Source: Candidatus Solincola jinzensis (GTDB lineage Bacteria > Actinomycetota > Geothermincolia > Geothermincolales > RBG-13-55-18). Taken from it: a stretch of 11,740 nt of DNA. Positions 6,963 to 11,740 of this stretch are shown here, one piece after another (position 1 is the first letter of the stretch; each line of letters starts with the position of its first letter). The stretch spans positions 1 to 11,740 of the forward strand of contig JACVJG010000039.1 in NCBI GenBank assembly GCA_015711875.1, in the 5' to 3' direction. Position numbers and translations under genes: made by a program. The notes beneath the pieces were generated by a model. That model was not told the origin of the DNA and ran no database searches. It saw nothing but the letters and a program-made list of their open reading frames with translations.

Positions 6963-7982
6963 ATGCTGGATTATTACTTTTCCATACTGGAGGGGCGTAA
7001 ACCGGCGCGTCACTGGCTCGCCTCTCGCATCGCCGCGGGCGCGCAAGACCTCGCCCTCATGCCGGAGGATGAACTCTGGTCCCTCCACGCCTCCGCCATG
7101 GAGGCCTTCAGGGTTCTCGCGGGCACGGGGGAAGAACCCGACCCCGTCGAGGGGCCGTCTCTCCTCGACCTCAAGGCGGCACTTGCCCGCCGCATGCTCT
7201 CCTCCTGCCGCATGTGCGAGCGGCGCTGCGGGGTGGATCGCGCCGTGGGCGAGCGAGGTTACTGCGGAGTGGGCGCCGAGTCCCGGGTGGCCTCCATGTT
7301 CCTCCATTTCGGAGAGGAGCCTGAGCTCGTGCCCTCGCACACCATCTTCTTCTCCGGCTGTACCTTTCGCTGCGTATATTGCCAGAACTGGGATATCGCC
7401 ATGGACGCACGCGCCGGGAGTCCTGCCGACCCCGGCCTGCTCGCGCGTGGCCTGCGCGAGGGCCTGCGCCAGGGCTCGCGCAACGCCAACTTCGTGGGAG
7501 GCAACCCGGACCCAAACCTGCACGTCATCCTGGAGACCATCATCAGGCTGGGTGAAGACGGCAGGAGCCTGCCCATGGTCTGGAACTCGAACATGTACAC
7601 CTCCGCGGAGGCCATGCGCCTCCTGGACGGGGTCATGGATGTCTACCTCGCGGATTTCCGCTATGGAAACGACGCCTGCGCCGCCCGCTACTCCGACGTC
7701 GAGGACTATTTCGAGGTGGTGAGCCGCAACTTCCTCCTCGCCCACCGCCAGGGGGAGATCATGCTGCGGCAGCTCCTCCTTCCCGGGCACCTTGAGTGCT
7801 GCACGGCCAGGATCATGGACTGGGTGGCCGAGAACATACCCGGCACCTATTTCAACCTCATGTTCCAATACCGGCCGGAATACCGCGCCGCCCTTTATCC
7901 CGAACTGGACCGCAGGCTCACGGCTGAGGAGAGACGCGGGGCGCTGGAGCTGGCGCGCCGCCTGGGCATCGCTCTTGGCTGA
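6963..7982 (+). CDS. Radical SAM protein, PflX / pyruvate formate-lyase-activase-like
   Basis: 339 residues. The radical SAM iron-sulfur motif CxxxCxxC is at C133, C137 and C140 (SGCTFRCVYCQNW), preceded by FGEEPELVPSHTIFFSG, which is typical of the PflX-like group. A second cysteine set lies N-terminal (C82-x2-C85-x3-C89 and C101, in SCRMCERRCG and GYCG) and probably binds metal. A VGGNPDP loop at 178-184 follows. Members reductively cleave S-adenosylmethionine to form a radical; the substrate of this group is unknown and no partner glycyl-radical enzyme is present. The start is ATG 6963, since an in-frame TGA at 6954-6956 excludes earlier starts. The ribosome binding site is poor (GGAG 13 bases away, or GGTG seven away). 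The gene stands alone and converges on the MscS gene. Confidence 0.85.
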   Translation: MLDYYFSILEGRKPARHWLASRIAAGAQDLALMPEDELWSLHASAMEAFRVLAGTGEEPDPVEGPSLLDLKAALARRMLSSCRMCERRCGVDRAVGERGYCGVGAESRVASMFLHFGEEPELVPSHTIFFSGCTFRCVYCQNWDIAMDARAGSPADPGLLARGLREGLRQGSRNANFVGGNPDPNLHVILETIIRLGEDGRSLPMVWNSNMYTSAEAMRLLDGVMDVYLADFRYGNDACAARYSDVEDYFEVVSRNFLLAHRQGEIMLRQLLLPGHLECCTARIMDWVAENIPGTYFNLMFQYRPEYRAALYPELDRRLTAEERRGALELARRLGIALG

Positions 7983-8089
7983 CAGGCGCGTTTTCGCCAA
8001 ACCGAGGGGTGAGGGGAAGCGGTTGCGGGAAACCGAACATGCCACCGTCAAGGGAGGGGGCACCGCTCAGTCGCTTTCGCTGCAAGGAG

Positions 8090-8920
8090 TCAGTGGCTAT
8101 CGCTCTTGACCTCCAGGATGGGATAAGGTATTTCCACCCCCGCTTCCTCCAGGGCCCGCTTCACCGCCGTTATTGCTTGCGACCTTATCTCCAGGATGCT
8201 AACGCACTCCGGGTCCACCCAGAAGTAGGCCCGCAGGGATATAGAGCTCTCGGCCAGCGACTCCACCACCACCAGCGGCGCGGGGTCGGGAAACACCCCT
8301 TCCAGCGCCGCGAGGGCGGCAGCGGCGACGGAGAGGGCGGAGGGGATATCCTCTGGGAAGGCGATGCCGATCTGGAAGTCCAGGCGCCTTCGGCGGTTGC
8401 GGTTGTTGTTGACCACCGCAGTGCGGAAGATGTTCGCGTTGGGCACGAAAACCTGCCGCCCGTCATATGTGCGGATCACGGTATCCCTGACCCTGACGTC
8501 CACGACGGTTCCCTCCACGTCACCGAAGCGCACCACGTCGCCGACCACGAACGGCCTCTGCAGGATGAGGATGATGCCGGCCAGGAAGTTCTCCACCACG
8601 TCCTTGAGGGCAAAGCCCACCCCCACGCTTACCAGCCCCAGCGATGCCACCAGGGCGCCGGCGTTCACTCCCATCACTCCCAGGCCCACCAGGACACCCA
8701 CCACCATGGTCGCCATGAACCCCAAACGCGACACCAGCCGCGCCGCGTGCTCCGAGGCCTTAACGCGCCTGAGGGAGCGGGCCACCGCGAAGCGCACCCC
8801 TCGCGCCAGCAGGTAGAAAACCAGGAAGACCAGGAGCCCCGTCACCAGGGAGGGGAGACGGGTGATGAACCCGTCCCAGAGGTCACGCAGGGCGTCCAGC
8901 AACAGGTTGGCGGTCAGCAT
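8090..8920 (-). CDS. MscS-family mechanosensitive channel
   Basis: 276 residues, the size of a minimal MscS (small-conductance mechanosensitive channel), which opens when the membrane is stretched to release solutes during osmotic downshock. Three membrane segments are seen (about 22-45, 66-85, 88-118); the last contains the pore signature VGFALKDVVENFLAGI at 101-116. PFVVGDVV (123-130) and RTYDGRQVFVPNANI (150-164) mark the beta domain. An alpha/beta vestibule domain ends at ILEVKSDSH. The start is ATG 8920. The stop of the upstream gene is one base before it (TGAGATG), so the two are translationally coupled, which also explains the weak ribosome binding site. Confidence 0.92.
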   Translation of the reverse strand: MLTANLLLDALRDLWDGFITRLPSLVTGLLVFLVFYLLARGVRFAVARSLRRVKASEHAARLVSRLGFMATMVVGVLVGLGVMGVNAGALVASLGLVSVGVGFALKDVVENFLAGIILILQRPFVVGDVVRFGDVEGTVVDVRVRDTVIRTYDGRQVFVPNANIFRTAVVNNNRNRRRRLDFQIGIAFPEDIPSALSVAAAALAALEGVFPDPAPLVVVESLAESSISLRAYFWVDPECVSILEIRSQAITAVKRALEEAGVEIPYPILEVKSDSH

Positions 8921-8921
8921 C

Positions 8922-9479
8922 TCACTGGCTTTTCTCCCCCGCGCTCTTTTCCCCTTCGCCCTGCGCGGCGCCGTTTTCCGCCGGCTTCCCCGCGCCGTCG
9001 ACCGCCTCGGGCTTGGGATAGAGCTCCCTCAGCCACCGCAGAATGTTCTCTGGCAGGTTCTCCTCCACCCAGGCCTGGTCAGGGAAGTTGTCACGCACAT
9101 AGGCCCAGACGGTATCCCCCTTCCCCACTTCTTCCTGCAAAACGTTCCGCAGCCCGTCCTGAGCATGTAGAAAATCGGTGTTCTTCTCCCGCATCATGGT
9201 TTCGCTGGTGCGCACGACGATGAAGACCTCCTCCGCGCCTTCCACCGCTCTCGCCACCGTAAAGGACCTGCGATACCCGGGCAGAAGCACGGCCAGAAGG
9301 ATGATGGCCAGGGTGACGAGCGTCACCGCGTTCACCACTATGGCCGCGACCAAGCTCACTTTGCGACGCACCTTTTCCGTCCCGGAAGGCTGCGGTCTGG
9401 CCGTTCGCCTGGGAGCCTCTTCCATTTCCCCCACGCCCTCGACCTCGCGCCTCTCCTCGTTCTCGTCCCATTTGTCCAA
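8922..9479 (-). CDS. Single-pass membrane protein of unknown function, upstream of mscS
   Basis: 185 residues, not recognised. It has an acidic/basic N-terminal region of about 40 residues, one membrane segment at about 42-66, an extracytoplasmic domain of about 90 residues with no cysteine (including VFIVVRTSETMMREKN and WVEENLPENILRWLRELYP), and a low-complexity tail rich in Gly, Glu, Ala and Lys. No family motif is seen. The start is taken as TTG 9479, because GGAGGTG (complement 9486-9492) lies six bases before it. The in-frame ATGs at 9485 and 9494 are too close to, or upstream of, that site and would give 187 or 190 residues. It is the first gene of a two-gene unit with the MscS channel, so it may be an accessory subunit; this is inference from position only. 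Confidence 0.7.
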   Translation of the reverse strand: MDKWDENEERREVEGVGEMEEAPRRTARPQPSGTEKVRRKVSLVAAIVVNAVTLVTLAIILLAVLLPGYRRSFTVARAVEGAEEVFIVVRTSETMMREKNTDFLHAQDGLRNVLQEEVGKGDTVWAYVRDNFPDQAWVEENLPENILRWLRELYPKPEAVDGAGKPAENGAAQGEGEKSAGEKSQ

Positions 9480-9485
9480 GGACAT

Positions 9486-9492
9486 CACCTCC
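9486..9492 (-). promoter_or_regulatory. Ribosome binding site that decides a TTG start
   Basis: GGAGGTG on the minus strand. It leaves no room for the ATG at 9485 (no gap) and lies inside the frame opened by the ATG at 9494. It has a normal six-base gap to the TTG at 9479, which is therefore preferred as the start of the single-pass membrane protein. Confidence 0.55.
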
Positions 9493-9494
9493 AT

Positions 9495-10010
9495 CCCTCA
9501 AGACTTCTCCGCCCACGGCTCCTTTCCCTTGCCGCCATCCGCCTCTGACGCACAAGCGTGCGGTGCGGAGCGGCGCCGTTTCCTTTCGGGCCCTACCGCC
9601 GTCGCCACCTTCCCCGGGGTGCGGCTGAAAGCGCAAGCCGGCTCTGGACGCGGCCGGCCCCCGCGCCTTGCAAGGATACAGTTCTCTCCGTGGTGCGAGG
9701 AGCTCAGGCCTGGAACCCACAACGCGGCTAACGGCGTCAATTTATTCTAAATGGTTCGGGGCGGCAAGGCTCCCTGGCTACCGGGCTACTGCGGGACGGA
9801 CGCGCGCTCATACAGCGTGAGTCCGGCGCCCGGGCCTTTCGCGCGCGCCAAACCTGGATTGCGGCGCCTTCGCCCCCAGGCGTCCTGGCGGTTGACGGCG
9901 TTCTGCGAGTTCGGCCACACTGGTCTAGGTCGCTCGAAACTCGCTTGCGGAGAAGAAAAGTCCAGGTGGACGGCTATTTCGCTTTTCAGAAAAGGACAGA
10001 GGTGATGCAG
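9495..10010. other. Divergent intergenic region upstream of htrA
   Basis: No supported coding sequence. A rightward 84-codon frame at 9751-10005 has no recognisable features and lacks a good ribosome binding site. The region carries an ECF-sigma-like promoter candidate (9712-9738), a TTGACG at 9892-9897 without a good -10, a CGCAC-aagc-GTGCG hairpin (9549-9562), a GTCC-aggt-GGAC hairpin near 9959-9970, and CTTTT-cag-AAAAG at 9982-9994 just before the htrA start. Confidence 0.45.
9712..9738 (+). promoter_or_regulatory. Possible ECF-sigma promoter facing htrA
   Basis: GGAACC (9712-9717), a 17-base spacer and CGTC (9735-9738). This resembles the GGAAC/CGTC pattern recognised by many extracytoplasmic-function sigma factors, which commonly control htrA-type genes. 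The leader to the start codon would be about 265 bases, which is long. Found by eye; such a short motif also occurs by chance. Confidence 0.3.
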
Positions 10011-11192
10011 ATGAACGAGGAGCAGGTACTTTCTTCCAGGCCGCCGGTCCCGCCGCAGATCCCTCCCGAGCCGCCGCTGGCCCCCCCACCACGCGGCGCG
10101 CGCGAGGGCTGGAGGACGGCGGCGCTGGCCGCGGCGGTGGGGATCGCCGCGGCGGTGGCGGCGATGTTCGTGCTGCCGTTGCTGTTCGGCGCCAACCCCG
10201 TGGACGTGCTCAGCAACAAAGGCGGGGAGCGCGTGCAGGAAGTGAGAACGGTCGAGGAGCGGGTGGTAAAGGCCGGCCAGGAAGCGGTGGTGGAGGTGGC
10301 CGCCAAGGTCTTGCCCTCGGTGGTGAACATAGAGGTGCAATACGGCATACTGGGCAAGGGCATCGGGTCCGGCTTCATCTATCGCTCCGACGGTTACATC
10401 ATCACCAACAACCACGTGGTGGAGAACGCCTCCTCCATAAAGGTCTCCCTGCGCGACGGCTCCGTCCACGACGCCAAGGTGGTGGGGACCGACCCGGAGA
10501 CCGACCTGGCGGTGATCAGGATAGACGAGTCCGATCTGCCTCCCGTCACCCTTGGCACCTCCTCCGACCTGGTGCCCGGGGAGCTGGCGGTGGCGGTGGG
10601 CAGCCCCGAGGGCTTCGAGGGCAGCGTTACCAGCGGCATCATCAGCGCCCTCAACCGCAATATCTACGTACCCGACGCGGCGCCCCTCCTCGACGTCATC
10701 CAGACCGATGCCGCCATCAACCCCGGGAATTCCGGCGGCCCCCTTTGCAACAGCGTGGGCGAGGTCATCGGCATAAACACCGCCATATATTCCCAGAGCG
10801 GGGGGTACGACGGCCTCGGTTTCGCCATCGCCATCGACAACGCCAAGCCGGTGATCGAGCAGCTCATCGAGAAGGGTTCCGCCGTGCACCCCTGGCTGGG
10901 GTTCAACGGCAGCACCCTCGATCCCGAGACCGCCAAGAGCTACGACCTCCCGGTGGACAAGGGAGCCCTGGTGCGCAGGGTGATCTCCGGCACCCCTGCT
11001 GAGAAGGCGGGCTTGCAGGCGGGGGACATCATCGTGGCCATCGACGGCAGCCCCGTGGACTCCATGGATCAGGTGATGCTGGAGATACGCAAGCGCAAGG
11101 TGGGCGACAGCGTTACCGTGACCTACTACCGCGGCAAGGAGAAACGGGAGACCACGGCGGTGCTGGAGGAAAAGCCCGCGCGCGCGTTCTGA
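10011..11192 (+). CDS. htrA: Membrane-anchored HtrA/DegP-type serine protease
   Basis: 393 residues from the chosen ATG 10011, six bases after GAGGTG; an in-frame TTG at 9945 and ATG at 10005 are less well placed. A proline-rich cytoplasmic N-terminus (residues 9-28) leads to one membrane anchor at about 35-59. The trypsin-like domain carries the full triad: H135 (TNNHVV), D165 (TDLAV) and S241 (GNSGGP). A single PDZ domain follows at about 292-385 (WLGF...AGLQAGDIIVAIDG). The family degrades misfolded proteins outside the cytoplasmic membrane under heat or envelope stress. Length and domain order are those of a typical Gram-positive HtrA. The gene is divergent from the MscS unit, has a possible ECF-sigma promoter, and is followed by a GC-rich hairpin at 11240-11259. 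Confidence 0.93.
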   Translation: MNEEQVLSSRPPVPPQIPPEPPLAPPPRGAREGWRTAALAAAVGIAAAVAAMFVLPLLFGANPVDVLSNKGGERVQEVRTVEERVVKAGQEAVVEVAAKVLPSVVNIEVQYGILGKGIGSGFIYRSDGYIITNNHVVENASSIKVSLRDGSVHDAKVVGTDPETDLAVIRIDESDLPPVTLGTSSDLVPGELAVAVGSPEGFEGSVTSGIISALNRNIYVPDAAPLLDVIQTDAAINPGNSGGPLCNSVGEVIGINTAIYSQSGGYDGLGFAIAIDNAKPVIEQLIEKGSAVHPWLGFNGSTLDPETAKSYDLPVDKGALVRRVISGTPAEKAGLQAGDIIVAIDGSPVDSMDQVMLEIRKRKVGDSVTVTYYRGKEKRETTAVLEEKPARAF

Positions 11193-11239
11193 CACCCGCT
11201 TCCCCCTGGCGGCAATCCCGGTGAGCCTGGAAAGCTGAG

Positions 11240-11259
11240 CCGCGCGGGCCATCGCGCGG
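11240..11259 (+). terminator. GC-rich hairpin downstream of htrA
   Basis: CCGCGCG-ggccat-CGCGCGG, a perfect 7-bp stem with a six-base loop, 48 bases after the htrA stop codon. No T-run follows, so it is not a classical intrinsic terminator. Hairpins without a U-tract are reported as terminators in some high-GC bacteria. It could also stabilise the transcript end. Confidence 0.35.
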
Positions 11260-11444
11260 TGGTCACAGCGGGTTTCTGCCCCTCCCGGCAAGCCTGGCCG
11301 GCATGGAGACGAACCAGGGGCCGCTCGCCAAGCCCGCTACCAGGGAAGGCTCCGCTTGGCGGGAAAAACCACCTCTTCGTGCCTGTGTTTCCTGGCGCCA
11401 TCGACGCCCTGCCGTGCGAAACACTGCGCCACGCCTGTTTGGTG

Positions 11445-11450
11445 TAAAAT
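11445..11450 (+). promoter_or_regulatory. Putative -10 element of the argS promoter
   Basis: TAAAAT matches five of six TATAAT positions in an otherwise GC-rich region. No clear -35 is seen 16-18 bases upstream. Transcription would start near 11457, exactly where the first leader hairpin begins, leaving a leader of about 75 bases. Confidence 0.35.
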
Positions 11451-11457
11451 TAACCCC

Positions 11458-11520
11458 CGGAAGCCAGATGACGCGCTGGCTCCGCTTTCATTAGCCAGCG
11501 CGTTCGTCGATCTCTGAACG
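11458..11520 (+). promoter_or_regulatory. Possible attenuator-like leader of argS
   Basis: Three overlapping hairpins compete. P1: CGG-a-AGCCAG (11458-11467) pairs with CTGGCTCCG (11476-11484), nine pairs with one bulge. P2: ACGCGCTGGCT (11471-11481) pairs with AGCCAGCGCGT (11493-11503), 11 perfect pairs. P3: CGTTC (11501-11505) pairs with GAACG (11516-11520), touching the argS ribosome binding site. P2 shares bases with both P1 and P3, so it excludes each. The short leader ORF 11468-11494 covers the left arm of P2. No U-tract follows P2, so control of translation or a protein-binding DNA dyad are alternatives. No T-box sequence (GGTGGNACC-like) is present. Confidence 0.45.
11468..11494 (+). 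CDS. Possible argS leader peptide, MTRWLRFH
   Basis: ATG at 11468 opens eight codons ending at TAG 11492-11494. GGAAG (11459-11463) lies four bases upstream as a possible ribosome binding site. Two of the eight residues are Arg (CGC at 11474-11476 and 11483-11485), and the next gene encodes the arginine-charging enzyme. The frame covers the left arm of the strong hairpin P2, where a stalled ribosome would change folding. Caution: CGC is a common codon in GC-rich DNA, so two Arg in eight could be chance. Confidence 0.3.
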   Translation: MTRWLRFH

Positions 11521-11531
11521 GGAGGAGGCCC

Positions 11532-11740
11532 TTGATCGCCAGGGAGCTGCGCGGGCTCATAGAGGCGGCTATAGAGGAAGCGGTGTCGCGGGGAGAGATA
11601 GCAGCCTCGGAAATGCCGGATTTCGTCCTCGAGCGACCCCGCCATAAAGCCCACGGCGACTGGGCGACCAACGCGGCTTTGGTGCTGGCCGGCGCCCTGG
11701 GGCGCAAGCCGCGGGAGGTGGCCGAGATCCTGGCCCACCT
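11532..11740 (+). CDS. argS: Arginyl-tRNA synthetase (N-terminal part, cut by window edge)
   Basis: Charges tRNA-Arg with arginine in the cytoplasm. The first 69 codons are present and correspond to the N-terminal tRNA-binding (Add-1) domain: a helix IARELRGLIEAAIEEAV, then RPRHKAHGDWATNAAL at about 39-54 and GRKPREVAEIL at about 58-68, which are hallmarks of ArgS. The catalytic HIGH motif lies beyond the window. The start is TTG 11532, preceded by a very strong GGGAGGAGG (11520-11528). The frame is open to the window end. It is separated from htrA by 339 bases with its own promoter candidate and structured leader, so it is probably the first gene of a new transcript. Confidence 0.93.
   Translation, partial: MIARELRGLIEAAIEEAVSRGEIAASEMPDFVLERPRHKAHGDWATNAALVLAGALGRKPREVAEILAH

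Larger units (their letters stand above)
11193..11531. other. Intergenic region between htrA and argS
   Basis: No supported full-length gene. From left to right it holds a GC-rich hairpin after htrA (11240-11259); an 8-bp inverted repeat CGCCAAGC/GCTTGGCG with a 20-base loop (11326-11361); a TAAAAT -10 candidate (11445-11450); and a structured leader with a possible eight-residue peptide (11458-11520) leading into the argS ribosome binding site. A longer frame through 11303-11494 shares its last codons with the leader peptide, but the upstream part is not protein-like. Confidence 0.55.

Noticed and set aside
6559..7722. Long rightward frame of 387 codons through the repeat array into the radical SAM gene
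   Set aside because: It is open only because the repeat unit lacks stops. It then overlaps the clearly real radical SAM gene in another frame and has no recognisable domain there.
6939..8063. 374-codon leftward frame
   Set aside because: It is antisense to the radical SAM gene, whose cysteine motifs are intact.
7985..8089. Bidirectional terminator between the radical SAM and MscS genes
   Set aside because: Only short stems are present (GGCG/CGCC near 7985-7998, CGGTT/AACCG near 8018-8036), without T-runs on either strand.
8009..9223. 404-codon rightward frame
   Set aside because: It is antisense to the MscS gene and its upstream partner, with low-complexity His/Arg/Pro composition.
9786..11291. 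501-codon leftward frame
   Set aside because: It is antisense to the HtrA gene, whose catalytic triad and PDZ domain are intact. The product is rich in His, Gly and Ala, typical of an antisense shadow in GC-rich DNA.
11193..11531. T-box riboswitch before argS
   Set aside because: No conserved T-box sequence, no specifier loop and no terminator U-tract are seen.

Overview
This is a GC-rich bacterial chromosomal window. It has high-GC third codon positions, strong GGAGG-type ribosome binding sites and frequent TTG starts (four of the ten main genes). No gene in it is an obvious taxonomic marker. The mix of an HtrA protease, a PflX-like radical SAM protein, a MoxR/CoxE-type pair and argS would fit a deep-branching, perhaps anaerobic actinobacterium or another high-GC Gram-positive. 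That placement is an inference, not a demonstration.

Layout. 1-280 (-): 5' end of a thioredoxin reductase gene, cut by the window edge. 281-1131: a long stretch with no recognisable gene. 1132-4279 (-): a three-gene cluster transcribed leftward, HD-domain hydrolase, then MoxR-type AAA+ ATPase, then CoxE-like VWA protein. 4280-4875: divergent intergenic region with a TATAAT promoter for a small CDP-alcohol phosphatidyltransferase-type membrane enzyme (4876-5439, +). 5440-5920: gene-free, with a palindrome. 5921-6382 (-): small membrane protein of unknown function, possibly coupled to a 29-codon ORF just upstream. 6538-6827: tandem array of a 103-bp structured repeat (2.8 copies). 6963-7982 (+): PflX-like radical SAM protein. 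8090-9479 (-): a single-pass membrane protein of unknown function and an MscS-type channel, almost touching. 10011-11192 (+): membrane-anchored HtrA/DegP-type serine protease. 11532 to the end (+): start of argS, preceded by an unusual leader.

How the genes work together. The HD/MoxR/VWA genes look like one transcript; MoxR and VWA proteins are known to act as a pair in maturing other complexes, but no client gene is visible here. The MscS channel and the single-pass protein are almost certainly co-translated. HtrA and MscS are both envelope-stress functions and are divergently transcribed from a shared 0.5-kb region. The other genes are single housekeeping or orphan genes.

I see no clear new defence or mobile system. 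The most interesting signals are non-coding. First, the argS leader could encode the peptide MTRWLRFH (two Arg codons) within three overlapping, mutually exclusive hairpins, an arrangement that resembles an attenuator. Second, the 103-bp repeat array. About 31% of the window carries no recognised gene, which is high for a bacterium.
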